DNA from: Alphaproteobacteria bacterium
GTDB taxonomy: Bacteria > Pseudomonadota > Alphaproteobacteria > UBA8366
Assembly: GCA_009377445.1 (NCBI GenBank)
Contig: WHUA01000003.1
Span: forward strand, 62,001 to 126,000
Direction of reading: 5' to 3'
Length of the DNA stretch: 64,000 nucleotides
Below are positions 14,821-23,249 of the stretch, piece after piece. The translations under genes and the position numbers were made by a program. Each line of letters begins with the position of its first letter. The stretch's first letter is position 1. The notes under the pieces were generated by a model. It saw only the letters and a program-made list of their open reading frames with translations, ran no database searches and had not been told where the DNA came from.

Positions 14821-16353
14821 ATGATCAGCACGTCCGTTACATCCCTCCTGGACAGAACGCTTCCGCCGCAGAGCGGGCGGGCGCCCCAGGCTGCTGACGT
14901 CACGGCCGCGGGCGGCTTCGCGGATATGATGAGCCGCCTCTTCTATTCGAACATGCCTGTCGCGGCGCTCGCCCGGGCCGCGGAAATCCCGGACACGACC
15001 CTTCCGTTGCCGAGCAACGACAGGATCGAGCCCGAGCGGACGCCGGAGGAAGCCGGCCGCGCGGAACGGCGCGACACAGAAAGCGCCCGGGAGGACCAGG
15101 CCGAGGCGATCGAGCGCCCCGAGAGCGGGCGGCCGGAGCCCGCGGAGTCTCCCACCACCGCCCACAGATCGCTGCCGCAGGAAGCAGAAGCCATTTCATC
15201 CGCGCCGGCGTTTCCGCTGCCGCAGCCGCCGCCGCAAGCTGCGCCCGCCCTCGCCACGCCGCCCGCCCAGCAGGCCGGCGAACGGCCGCTCGCCCAAGGC
15301 GTCACGCCATTCATTCAGCCCAAGGAAGGCGACGCGCCTCAGGCCGCGCCGCAGCAAGCGCGGCATGCGCCGGCCGGCGCCGGCGATGCCCCACGAATTC
15401 AGATCGTCGACGGCAACGCCAAGGACCAGCCGCCGCCGCTCGGGCATATGCTGTCCGGCCGCGCGGCGGTGATCGCGCAGTCCGGCGACGGCAATCCCGC
15501 TCTGTCCAAGGATACCGGCGCTGGCCTGAAAGGCGGGCTTGCGGAACAGCCGACGGCATCCTTGTTTGGCAGCGCCGCCCAGGCCTCCTCGATGGCCGCG
15601 CAGAAGGCGAAGGGGCCGTCCAAACCCGCGAACGCGGTAGGCGCCGGCCAGAATGCGGGCGGCGCTCAGCCGGCACAATCTTCGGCCACACAGGCACAGC
15701 AGGCGGCGGCAACGGCGCCGCAAGCCGGCTTCGGCAGCGCCCTCGCCGCCGCGAACAATGGGTCCGGCCAGCCGGGATCGCTGTCGCCACAGGCGGCGCG
15801 GAGCGAGCAATTCCCGTTGGCGGAAACCGGGGCGGGAACCGGGGCGGGAACAGGCGCGCAACAGTTGCCGCAAGGGAACTTCCGGGCGGCGGAGTCGGCC
15901 GCCGCAAAGCGGCACCTGCCGGTGCCGCCGCGATTCATCGCCGATCAGGTCGCCGTGCAGATCCAGAAGTCGCTCAGCCAGGGCAACGACAAGATCAGCA
16001 TCCAGCTCAGGCCAGCGGAGCTCGGCAAGGTGGAAGTGCGGCTCGAGGTGGGCCACGAGGGCCGTGTTACGGCCGTTATCACCGCTGACCGCGCCGACAC
16101 GCTCGATCTCCTCCAGCGCGATGCGCGCATCCTCCAGAGCTCGTTGCAGGATGCGGGGCTGCGTGCGGATTCGAATAGCCTCAGCTTCGAGCTGAGAAGC
16201 CAGGGCCAGGCGAACGATCAAGCTCAAAACGGGACGGGAAGCAATAGCGGCATCGCAGAGACCGGCGCCGACGACCGAGGCACAATCGACCGCGCCGCGC
16301 CGCCGATGCGGCCGGAAATCGTTTCGAACGATCGTGTTGATATTCACGTCTAA
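14821..16353 (+). CDS. fliK: Flagellar hook-length control protein FliK
   Basis: From ATG 14821 the product is 510 residues. Positions about 90-360 are Pro/Gln/Ala-rich, as expected of the extended FliK ruler region. The C-terminal globular Flg_hook domain has VAVQIQKSLSQGNDKISIQL, RPAELGKVEVRLEV and DLLQRDARILQSSLQDAG, the standard FliK switch-domain pattern. FliK measures hook length and switches export specificity from hook to filament subunits. The operon continues with flgD and flgE. A short repeat of GTGAGT residues at about 356-361 (protein) reflects a 12-base DNA repeat in the linker. No strong ribosome site is seen. Confidence 0.92.
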   Translation: MISTSVTSLLDRTLPPQSGRAPQAADVTAAGGFADMMSRLFYSNMPVAALARAAEIPDTTLPLPSNDRIEPERTPEEAGRAERRDTESAREDQAEAIERPESGRPEPAESPTTAHRSLPQEAEAISSAPAFPLPQPPPQAAPALATPPAQQAGERPLAQGVTPFIQPKEGDAPQAAPQQARHAPAGAGDAPRIQIVDGNAKDQPPPLGHMLSGRAAVIAQSGDGNPALSKDTGAGLKGGLAEQPTASLFGSAAQASSMAAQKAKGPSKPANAVGAGQNAGGAQPAQSSATQAQQAAATAPQAGFGSALAAANNGSGQPGSLSPQAARSEQFPLAETGAGTGAGTGAQQLPQGNFRAAESAAAKRHLPVPPRFIADQVAVQIQKSLSQGNDKISIQLRPAELGKVEVRLEVGHEGRVTAVITADRADTLDLLQRDARILQSSLQDAGLRADSNSLSFELRSQGQANDQAQNGTGSNSGIAETGADDRGTIDRAAPPMRPEIVSNDRVDIHV

Positions 16354-16380
16354 CGAAGGGGCCGCGACGCGGACCGGACA

Positions 16381-17067
16381 ATGGCAATAGACAGCACATC
16401 CACGACAGGCTCTACACCCGGCAGCACCCAGTCGAACAGCTCGTCGTCGCTGTCGAACCTGTCGTCGAACCTGGACAATTTCCTGAAGATCCTGACGACC
16501 CAGTTACAACATCAGGACCCGCTGTCGCCGATGGACACGCATGAATTCACGAACCAGCTTGTCCAGTTCGCGAGCGTCGAGCAGCAGATTCAGGGGAATC
16601 ACAATCTCGAATCGCTGATCTCGTTGCAGGAGACCAACATCATGGTCGGCGCGGTCTCCTACATCGGCAAGGAGGTCGAGGCCACGGGCCAGACGACGAC
16701 GCTCGAGGACGGCAAGGCGAAGTTCATCTATTCGCTGCCCGAGGAAGCGACCGCATCGATTCTCGCGATTTACGACGAGAACGGAACGCAGGTGCTGTTC
16801 AAGCAAGCGGACAAGGATGCAGGCCGCCATGAATTCATATGGGACGGCAAGGACACCAAGGGCGCATCGATGCCGGAAGGGGACTACACGATTCAGGTCG
16901 TCGCCGTGAATGCCGAGAATAAAGCCATCACGCCGGCCTATTCCATTACGGGCACCGTCACCGGTGTCGGTATCGACGACGGCGAGGCGACCCTCAGCCT
17001 GGGCGGCATGAACGTGCCCTTGGCGAATGTGGTGCGCGTTATCGAACAAGATGGGGAGCCGGGCTAA
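16381..17067 (+). CDS. flgD: Flagellar hook capping/assembly protein FlgD
   Basis: The 228-residue protein has the FlgD N-terminal segment with FLKILTTQLQHQDPLSPMD and FTNQLVQFASVEQQ, the export/cap signature. The FlgD Ig-like and Tudor-like region follows, with WDGKDTKGASMPEGDYTI. FlgD caps the growing hook and lets FlgE subunits add. It lies 27 bases after fliK and 73 before flgE, in the order fliK-flgD-flgE common in alphaproteobacteria. Confidence 0.96.
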   Translation: MAIDSTSTTGSTPGSTQSNSSSSLSNLSSNLDNFLKILTTQLQHQDPLSPMDTHEFTNQLVQFASVEQQIQGNHNLESLISLQETNIMVGAVSYIGKEVEATGQTTTLEDGKAKFIYSLPEEATASILAIYDENGTQVLFKQADKDAGRHEFIWDGKDTKGASMPEGDYTIQVVAVNAENKAITPAYSITGTVTGVGIDDGEATLSLGGMNVPLANVVRVIEQDGEPG

Positions 17068-17100
17068 GCGAAACGCGTGACCGCCAGTCCGGAAAACGAG

Positions 17101-17119
17101 GGAAGCTCCCGGAGCTTCC
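17101..17119 (+). promoter_or_regulatory. Hairpin in the flgE leader
   Basis: GGAAGCTC-CCG-GAGCTTCC is a perfect 8-bp stem with a 3-base loop ending 21 bases before the flgE ATG and just before its AAAGGGTAGAGAGAA ribosome region. No T-tract follows, so it is not a simple terminator. It may set flgE translation or mRNA processing between flgD and flgE. Confidence 0.45.
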
Positions 17120-17140
17120 AATCATAAAGGGTAGAGAGAA

Positions 17141-18433
17141 ATGAGCATCTTCGGCGGAATGCGATCAGCCGTTACGGGCCTGGCGGCACAAAGCCAGGCG
17201 CTTGGCATGATCGCGGACAACATCGCCAACGTGAGCACGATCGGCTACAAGCGGACCTCGGCGCAGTTCTCGACGCTGGTGACGGTGTCGTCGACGCAGT
17301 CGTCGCATTCGCCGGGTGGCGTGGCGAGCAACGTGCTGCGCGGCATAGATCAACAGGGGCTGCTCGAAGCATCGACCTCGTCGACTGACATTGCAATCTC
17401 GGGCGACGGCTTCTTCGTCGTCAACGACTCCCCGGACGGCTCCGGCAACGTGTACTTCACCCGTGCCGGCTCGTTCCGGCCGGACAAGGACGGAAATCTC
17501 GTCAACACGGCCGGCTACTACCTCACTGGCTGGCCCGTGACGAACGGCGTGGTTGCGCAGACCAACGTCCTCAGCGCGTTCGACGTCGTCAACGTCGGCA
17601 ACCTGACGGCACAGCCGCAGGAAACGACGACGGTCGATGTCGGCGCCAACCTCAGCGCGGAAGCCGTGGCGACCGACACGTACGACCTCGCGGTCCAGCT
17701 CTTCGACCAGCAGGGCGTGTCGCATACCATGACCATGACGTTTACGAAGACCGCCAACCCCTACGAATGGACAGTCACCGGGGCGATGGGCGCCGGGCTA
17801 TTCGACGACGGCGCCACCGGCGCGGCGTCGGCGACACTCGGCACCATCACATTCAATCCGGATGGAACGCTCGACACCGTGGCTGCAAACGCAACCATTA
17901 CGACGCTCGTCGGCGACGACCTGGTTTTCACGGCCGACTACGACAGCGACACGGCCACGGCGCCGGACCAGGTTGCCGTGACGCTCAATCTCGGCACGTT
18001 GGCCGCAGCCGACGGCCTGACCAACTTCGCAGGCGCAAATACACCCAACTTCATCGATCAGGACGGGCGTCAATTCGGCTCGCTCACCGGGGTGACGATC
18101 GCCGAAGACGGCACCGTAACGGTACAGTTCGACAACGGCGTGTCGCGGGACGTGTATCAGTTGCCGCTGGTGACCTTCAACAACCCCAACGGCCTGGCCG
18201 AGAAAACGGGCAATATCTTCGTCGAAACCACATTCTCCGGCACGCCGACCGCCCACGCGGCCAACAGCGGCGGCGCCGGGATAATCGCCCCATCGGCGCT
18301 GGAATCGTCCACGGTCGACATCGCCGACGAGTTCACCCGGATGATCGTTACACAGCGGGCATTTTCGGCCAATACCAGGGTAATCACGACCGCCGACGAA
18401 ATGCTCGACGAGCTCGTGCGGATCGTCCGTTAA
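17141..18433 (+). CDS. flgE: Flagellar hook protein FlgE
   Basis: The 430-residue protein begins with the rod/hook family signature (SIFGGMRSAVTGLAAQS, then NIANVSTIGYKR). It ends with the matching C-terminal helix (SSTVDIADEFTRMIVTQRAF then VITTADEMLDELVRI). The middle beta domains (SGDGFFVVNDS, TRAGSFRPDKDGNLVN) identify FlgE. FlgE polymerises into the hook outside the cell after export. It is the last gene of the fliK-flgD-flgE unit, followed by two GC hairpins (18438-18504). Confidence 0.96.
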   Translation: MSIFGGMRSAVTGLAAQSQALGMIADNIANVSTIGYKRTSAQFSTLVTVSSTQSSHSPGGVASNVLRGIDQQGLLEASTSSTDIAISGDGFFVVNDSPDGSGNVYFTRAGSFRPDKDGNLVNTAGYYLTGWPVTNGVVAQTNVLSAFDVVNVGNLTAQPQETTTVDVGANLSAEAVATDTYDLAVQLFDQQGVSHTMTMTFTKTANPYEWTVTGAMGAGLFDDGATGAASATLGTITFNPDGTLDTVAANATITTLVGDDLVFTADYDSDTATAPDQVAVTLNLGTLAAADGLTNFAGANTPNFIDQDGRQFGSLTGVTIAEDGTVTVQFDNGVSRDVYQLPLVTFNNPNGLAEKTGNIFVETTFSGTPTAHAANSGGAGIIAPSALESSTVDIADEFTRMIVTQRAFSANTRVITTADEMLDELVRIVR

Positions 18434-18437
18434 TTTA

Positions 18438-18504
18438 GGCGGGGCCCGGCCCCGCCTCCCCGCATTCCCGCCCCAGGTCGACGGCCCGGCAACCCGCCGG
18501 GCCG
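18438..18504 (+). terminator. Two GC-rich terminator hairpins after flgE
   Basis: GGCGGGG/CCCCGCC (18438-18444 and 18450-18456, 5-base loop) is followed by a perfect 9-bp stem CGGCCCGGC/GCCGGGCCG (18482-18490 and 18496-18504). The T-tract after the second is weak. The pair separates flgE from sciP. The 18505-18674 stretch is AT-rich and presumably holds the sciP promoter. Confidence 0.6.
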
Positions 18505-18674
18505 CTGCCGTTTGGACGTCATTTATCATATTGATACTAATATAGTTTTTAATTCCTAGCGCCCCCCTGCGCCGGGTCCCCGCCTTAGCCTTTTGTTAAA
18601 GATTGCCGCGTATAGCTAAGGACCAATCGAACAGAATCAGCCAGCAAGTCGGTTTAATGAGGGAAGCCGCGGAA

Positions 18675-18959
18675 ATGGGTAGTCACGCCGTCGTGGGCCC
18701 CGATGGGAGCGCAATGACGCTGAATGACCTACCCCCGCCCAATACGACCAGGTGGGTGGTGCGCCGGAAAGCCCAAGTGGTTTTCGGCGTCCAGGCGGGC
18801 CTTATTTCGCTCGAGGACGCACTGCGCCGCTACAACCTGACGGCGGAAGAATACGCATCGTGGGAGCGGCTCATCGAGCGCCACGGGATACGCGGCCTGC
18901 GGGTGACGCGCCTCAAGGAATATCGCCAGAACGGGCGCATGGAGTCGCGCTCGGGCTGA
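18675..18959 (+). CDS. sciP: DUF1153 protein, SciP-type inhibitor of CtrA
   Basis: From ATG 18675 the product is 94 residues and carries the DUF1153 core: GPDGSAMTLNDLPPPNTTRWVVRRKAQ, cited here in overlapping pieces as VGPDGS, LPPPNTTRWVVRRKA and LISLEDALRRYNLTAEEYASW. In Caulobacter, SciP binds CtrA/DNA and blocks CtrA-activated transcription in swarmer cells. Starts at 18603 or 18657 would add 24 or 6 residues with no family support. It stands between flgE and fliF, both flagellar genes, and precedes a GANTC-rich control region. Together with ctrA (33286) and chpT (39359) this puts three parts of the CtrA circuit in one window. Confidence 0.87.
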   Translation: MGSHAVVGPDGSAMTLNDLPPPNTTRWVVRRKAQVVFGVQAGLISLEDALRRYNLTAEEYASWERLIERHGIRGLRVTRLKEYRQNGRMESRSG

Positions 18960-18994
18960 CGGTCGCCGCTTGTGCCGGCCGTATTCGATAAGAT

Positions 18995-19238
18995 GAATCC
19001 CCGAAACTTGCGCGATTCTAGTTCATAGAACCTCCCCAATTCTTATATTCAAAGATCAGATAATCGGTTCTAACCGATTCAATTGAATCTGTTTTTTGGA
19101 CTCGGCAAATTTTGCCGAGTTTTATCTTCATTTTTACTCCAGACTCGTCTAGATTCATCTCCGACATGGAGCTGGAGTTGCGTAGGCCGTAGGTTTTCGC
19201 GTCAAAGGGTGGTGACGCTGCGGCCGGTCAGGCGATTC
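18995..19238. promoter_or_regulatory. GANTC-rich, repeat-rich control region before fliF
   Basis: Eight GANTC sites, the target of the alphaproteobacterial methyltransferase CcrM, occur in 244 bases: 18995, 19014, 19076, 19085, 19099, 19142, 19152 and 19234. About one would be expected by chance. The region also has the inverted repeats TTCTA-N5-TAGAA (19016-19030), AATCGGTT-CT-AACCGATT (19062-19079) and the palindrome GATTCAATTGAATC (19076-19089). It is the whole 18960-19304 gap between sciP and fliF and holds no gene. Confidence 0.55.
19100..19120. promoter_or_regulatory. FlbD-type operator upstream of fliF
   Basis: ACTCGGCAAA-T-TTTGCCGAGT is a perfect 10-base-arm inverted repeat, the strongest of this motif family in the window. 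In Caulobacter, FlbD binds an ftr element at the fliF promoter and represses it. A GANTC site overlaps its left arm (19099-19103). The repeat is followed by TTTTATC, so a terminator for sciP is an alternative reading. Confidence 0.6.
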
Positions 19239-19304
19239 CGGCTTCGTGCTCGGACTAGGGAGGGTGGGCGCCCGGTGTCGGCGTCCGATCAGGGGTGGTC
19301 CAGC

Positions 19305-20984
19305 GTGAACGCGTTTCTCGATACAATCCGGAATCTGGGGGTCGCGCGCCTTGCGGCGGCGGCGGGAATGACGATCGGCCTGATCGTGTTCTTCGTCTTC
19401 CTGGCGACGCGGCTATCTACCTCGCAGCTCGCGCTGCTGTTCGATGACCTCAATCCGGAGGACAGCACACGGATCGTGCACCAGTTGGAATCGATGGGCA
19501 TCCCGCACGAGCTTGCCGCCAACCAGCGGCAGGTCCGGGTTCCCTCCGATCAGGTCGCCCGCCTCAGGTTGGCGCTGGCCGAGCAGGGCCTGCCGCAGGA
19601 CGGCTCCATCGGATACGAAGTGTTCGACCGCGATCAGACGCTCGGCACATCGAGCTTCATTCAGAATATCAACCATGTGCGGGCGCTCGAAGGCGAGCTG
19701 GCGCGGACGATCGCAACCATTACCTCGGTTCGCGCCGCGCGCGTCCACCTGGTCCTCCCTCGCCGCGAGGTCTTCAGCCGCCAGCGGCTGGACGCGAGCG
19801 CCTCGATCGTCCTGAAGATGCGCGGCGCCGCGCGGCTCGATCGCGGACAGGTGCAAGGCGTCCGCCATCTCGTGGCCACCGCCGTGCCCGGCCTGAAGCC
19901 GGAGCACATCTCGATCCTCGACGACCGCGGCACCCTCCTGGCCCGGGGCGGCGATATCGGCGAGGCCGGGCTGGCGGCGATGAATGCGGAGGAGCAGAGG
20001 GTCGCCTTCGAAGGGCGCCTGACGCAGGCCCTGGAGCAACTGCTCGAGCCGAGCCTGGGCATCGGCAACGTGCGGACGGAAGTCAATGTCGACATGGACT
20101 TCGACCGGGTCGTCACGAACGAGGAGATATTCGACCCCGAGGGCCAGGTGGTCCGGTCGACCCAGACCATCTCGGAGGCCAACCAGAACCGGGAAAACGA
20201 CCCCGGGGCGGTCAGCGTCGGGCAAAGCCTGCCGAACGCACCGACGGCGGAGAACGAAGGCGGCTCGCAGTCGGCCAACAACCGGACCGAGGAAGCGGTC
20301 AATTTCGAGATATCGAAAACGATCCGCAAGCATATCCGCGAGGGCGGCAATGTCCGGAAGCTCTCGGTCGCCGTCCTCGTCAACGACCGCGTCAAAACCA
20401 ACGCCGCCGGCGAAATCGCCATGGAGCCGCGAAGCGCGGAAGAGCTCGCCGACATCGAGAGGCTCGTCAAGTCGGCGGTCGGTTTCGACGCGCGGCGCGG
20501 CGACGCCGTGCAGATCGTCAATATGCGGTTTGCCGAGGTGCCGGGCATGGTGGGCGGCGTGGACGACCCGATGTTTCTCGGATTCTCGACCGCCGACCTG
20601 CGCCGCATCGTCGAGGTGCTCATCCTCGCCGTCGTCGGCGTCCTGATAATCCTGCTCGTCGTCCGGCCGCTCATCGCCAAAATATTCGAGACGACGCCGG
20701 GCCACCTGCCCGGCGCGGCGCTGGGCATGGACCCTCAGCCCGCGCTCCTGACCAACCAGAGCGGCGTTGCCGGAGCGATCGCCGGCCCCGCCGGCACGCG
20801 GATGGGCGCAGGCGGCAGCCTCGTGTCCGCGGCCGACGCGGCGGCCGACGCCATGCTCGACATTGCGCAGGTCGAAGGCCGGGTTCAGGCGTCGACGGTG
20901 CGGAAGATCGGCGACATCATCGAGAAGCATCCGGAGGAAGCCGTCTCGATCATTCGCAGTTGGATGTATCAGGACCAGACGTAG
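19305..20984 (+). CDS. fliF: Flagellar MS-ring protein FliF
   Basis: From GTG 19305 the product is 559 residues. It starts VNAFLDTIRNLG as in alphaproteobacterial FliF, then has a first membrane span (TIGLIVFFVFLATRL). The YscJ/FliF ring-building domains follow (LALAEQGLPQDGSIGYEVFD and RAARVHLVLPRREVF). A second span (VEVLILAVVGVLIILLVV) precedes a cytoplasmic tail ending in the FliG-binding segment (IIEKHPEEAVSIIRSWM). An AGGGG ribosome site supports this start. GTG 19275 is a longer alternative. The open frame to 19083 crosses the control region and is rejected. First gene of the fliF-fliG-fliH-fliN operon. Confidence 0.95.
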   Translation: MNAFLDTIRNLGVARLAAAAGMTIGLIVFFVFLATRLSTSQLALLFDDLNPEDSTRIVHQLESMGIPHELAANQRQVRVPSDQVARLRLALAEQGLPQDGSIGYEVFDRDQTLGTSSFIQNINHVRALEGELARTIATITSVRAARVHLVLPRREVFSRQRLDASASIVLKMRGAARLDRGQVQGVRHLVATAVPGLKPEHISILDDRGTLLARGGDIGEAGLAAMNAEEQRVAFEGRLTQALEQLLEPSLGIGNVRTEVNVDMDFDRVVTNEEIFDPEGQVVRSTQTISEANQNRENDPGAVSVGQSLPNAPTAENEGGSQSANNRTEEAVNFEISKTIRKHIREGGNVRKLSVAVLVNDRVKTNAAGEIAMEPRSAEELADIERLVKSAVGFDARRGDAVQIVNMRFAEVPGMVGGVDDPMFLGFSTADLRRIVEVLILAVVGVLIILLVVRPLIAKIFETTPGHLPGAALGMDPQPALLTNQSGVAGAIAGPAGTRMGAGGSLVSAADAAADAMLDIAQVEGRVQASTVRKIGDIIEKHPEEAVSIIRSWMYQDQT

Positions 20985-20993
20985 GGCTCGGCA

Positions 20994-22010
20994 ATGCGCG
21001 TACGCGACGACTACAGATCACTGAACGGCACCGAGAAAGCGGCAATTCTCTTGCTGTCTCTGGGCGAAGAGCATGTGAGCCGCGTATTCGAGTTTATGGA
21101 CGAAGACGAGATCCGCGAGCTTTCGTCCACGATGGCGCAGCTCGGCACCGTGAGCTCGAACCTCGTCGAACGGCTGTTCTCCGAGTTCGGCGAGCGGCTT
21201 TCGTCCACAGGAGCGCTGATCGGCACCTTCGAGAGCACGGAACGGCTGCTCACCAAGGTGCTGGGCGAGGAACGCGTCCAGGCGATCCTGGAGGAGATAC
21301 GCGGACCCGCCGGCCGCACGATGTGGGACAAGCTGGCGAACGTCAACGAAGTGGTCCTGGCGAACTATCTCAAGAACGAGTACCCGCAGACCGTCGCCGT
21401 CGTTTTGTCGAAGATCAAGCCGGATCACGCGTCGCGCGTGCTCGCCAGCCTGCCGGAGAATTTCGCGATGGAGGTCATCATGCGCATGCTGCGCATGGAG
21501 GCGGTCCAGAAAGAAGTCATCGACGATGTGGAACGCACTTTGCGTAACGAGTTCATGTCCAACCTGGCGCGTTCGCAAGGCCGCGATGCACACGAGATGA
21601 TGGCGGAGATATTCAACAATCTCGACCGCTCGACGGAAGATCGCTTCCTGCAGATGCTCGAGGACCGCAATCGCGACGCGGCCGAGCGGATCAGGCAGTT
21701 GATGTTCACCTTCGAAGACCTCGCGAAGATCGATTCCGCCGGCATCCAGACGCTGCTGCGCGCCGTCGACAAGGACAAGCTGTCGATCGCGCTCAAGGGC
21801 GCGTCGGAAACCGTCCGCGAGCTGTTCTTCGGCAACATGTCGGAACGCGCCGCCAAGATCCTGCGCGAAGACATGGAGGCGATGGGTCCGGTGCGCCTGC
21901 GCGACGTCGAGGAAGCACAGGTCGAGATGGTCACGATCGCGAAGGATTTGGCGACCAAGGGCGAAATCACCATTGCCGAAGGCGATGGCGAAGATCAGCT
22001 CGTCTACTGA
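20994..22010 (+). CDS. fliG: Flagellar motor switch protein FliG
   Basis: The 338-residue protein has the FliG N-terminal domain ([24 protein letters not shown]), the middle domain with [19 protein letters not shown] (the EHPQ-like motif) and the C-terminal torque domain ([20 protein letters not shown], then [11 protein letters not shown] and [20 protein letters not shown]). Charged residues that contact MotA are in this last part. FliG joins the MS ring to the C ring. It lies 9 bases after fliF and is followed by fliH with its own ATG. Confidence 0.97.
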   Translation: MRVRDDYRSLNGTEKAAILLLSLGEEHVSRVFEFMDEDEIRELSSTMAQLGTVSSNLVERLFSEFGERLSSTGALIGTFESTERLLTKVLGEERVQAILEEIRGPAGRTMWDKLANVNEVVLANYLKNEYPQTVAVVLSKIKPDHASRVLASLPENFAMEVIMRMLRMEAVQKEVIDDVERTLRNEFMSNLARSQGRDAHEMMAEIFNNLDRSTEDRFLQMLEDRNRDAAERIRQLMFTFEDLAKIDSAGIQTLLRAVDKDKLSIALKGASETVRELFFGNMSERAAKILREDMEAMGPVRLRDVEEAQVEMVTIAKDLATKGEITIAEGDGEDQLVY

Positions 22011-22059
22011 CGATTGCCGGCAAGCAGGACTCGAACGCATCGTGGAGAGCAACGCAAAG

Positions 22060-22785
22060 ATGGCAAAGCCGCAGCCGGAGACGCGCCGGTTCCTCTTCGA
22101 CAAATCGTTCGATGCGGCGAGGAGGCCGGCCAAGAAGCCGAAGCCGGAGGACGAAAAGCCGCCCGAGCCGACCTTCAGCCGCCAGCAGATCGACGAGGCG
22201 CGGCAGGACGGTTACGAGCAAGGCCGCCTTGCCGGAGCCGAGGAGGCGGCGTCGGGCACGGCGGCCGAAATCGCACGGCTGGTCGCGGAAATTGCCGGCG
22301 TGCTGCCCGCCATCGCGGCCGCGCAGGCCGAGGCGAACGTCAAGCTGATGCATGACGGCGCGACGCTGATGGCGTCGATTGCCCGGAAAATTTTGCCTAG
22401 CCTGGTGGCGCGCGGCGGCCTGGATGAGATCGACACACTGCTCGAGCAATGCCTGCGCACGCTGATCGACCAACCGAAGATCGTCGTCCGCGCCGCGCCC
22501 GGTCACGCGGAAGCCCTCGAGACGAACCTGGCTGCCGCCGCATCGGCGAGCGGCTTCGACGGCCGCTTCATGATCGAAACGGACGACGCCATGGGGCCAT
22601 CCGACTGCCGGGTGTCGTGGCAGGGCGGCGGCCTGGAACGCAACGCGGCGGACATCTGGCGCCAGGTCGAGATTGCGTTGGACGATTACCTTTCACGGGG
22701 CGACGGCGAAAGCGCGGGCCGCCGTGCCCTTCCGGCCGACACGGAACCGCCTGTTGAGGCCCTCGAAACATCGGAGGAGCGATAG
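22060..22785 (+). CDS. fliH: Flagellar export regulator FliH (FlbE-like)
   Basis: From ATG 22060 the 241-residue protein has the FliH layout. A disordered N-terminal part is rich in Lys/Pro/Glu. A long Ala/Glu coiled coil follows (about residues 50-105, SRQQIDEARQDGYEQGRLAG). The C-terminal domain has LMASIARKILPSLVAR and the SDCRVSWQGGGLERNAADIW motif shared by FliH/FlbE proteins. It would bind the ATPase FliI and dock it at the C ring. Its position between fliG and fliN matches flbE in Caulobacter. The open frame to 21973 overlaps fliG and is not used. Confidence 0.85.
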   Translation: MAKPQPETRRFLFDKSFDAARRPAKKPKPEDEKPPEPTFSRQQIDEARQDGYEQGRLAGAEEAASGTAAEIARLVAEIAGVLPAIAAAQAEANVKLMHDGATLMASIARKILPSLVARGGLDEIDTLLEQCLRTLIDQPKIVVRAAPGHAEALETNLAAAASASGFDGRFMIETDDAMGPSDCRVSWQGGGLERNAADIWRQVEIALDDYLSRGDGESAGRRALPADTEPPVEALETSEER

Positions 22786-23145
22786 ATGGCTGAGGAAGAA
22801 AATCTGGAGCTGGACGAGCTGCAAACGCCGGCTGCGGCCGATCCGCAGAACGACGGCATCACGGCCGCGGAGGAAGAAGTCGGCCGCCCCCACGGCGCGA
22901 GCGACCTCGAGGCGGTATACGACATTCCGGTTCAGGTATCGGCCGTTCTCGGCAAGGCGACGATGCAGGTCAACCAGCTCCTGAAGCTGGGACGCGGCGC
23001 GGTGGTCGAACTCGACCGCAAGGTCGGCGAGGCCATCGACATCTACGTCAACAACCGGCTGGTGGCCCGTGGCGAAGTCGTCGTCGTGGAAGACAAGCTG
23101 GGCGTGACGATGACGGAAATCATCAAATCCGACCGCAGCGGCTGA
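22786..23145 (+). CDS. fliN: Flagellar motor switch protein FliN
   Basis: The 119-residue product has a short acidic N-terminus and then the SpoA/FliN domain: YDIPVQVSAVLGKATM, LLKLGRGAVVELDRKVGEAIDI, YVNNRLVARGEVVVVEDKLG and VTMTEIIKSD. FliN forms the lower C ring and takes part in export. It starts directly after the fliH stop. The start is unambiguous. Confidence 0.97.
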   Translation: MAEEENLELDELQTPAAADPQNDGITAAEEEVGRPHGASDLEAVYDIPVQVSAVLGKATMQVNQLLKLGRGAVVELDRKVGEAIDIYVNNRLVARGEVVVVEDKLGVTMTEIIKSDRSG

Positions 23146-23249
23146 CGGTTCGGCGCAACAGAAGTACGGCAATCATAGCCATGGCTTATGGAACAGAATC
23201 GGGCCGCCGCCTCCGTCCGCACGGCATAGTGCGAACGCCGCCGCCGGCC

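Noticed and set aside
15826..15860. Short 12-base tandem repeat (GGGGCGGGAACC type) in fliK
   Set aside because: Low-complexity Gly/Thr/Ala linker in the disordered region of FliK; no separate feature.
18505..18674. CtrA sites in the sciP promoter
   Set aside because: Only isolated TTAA half-sites in AT-rich sequence; no TTAA-N7-TTAA.
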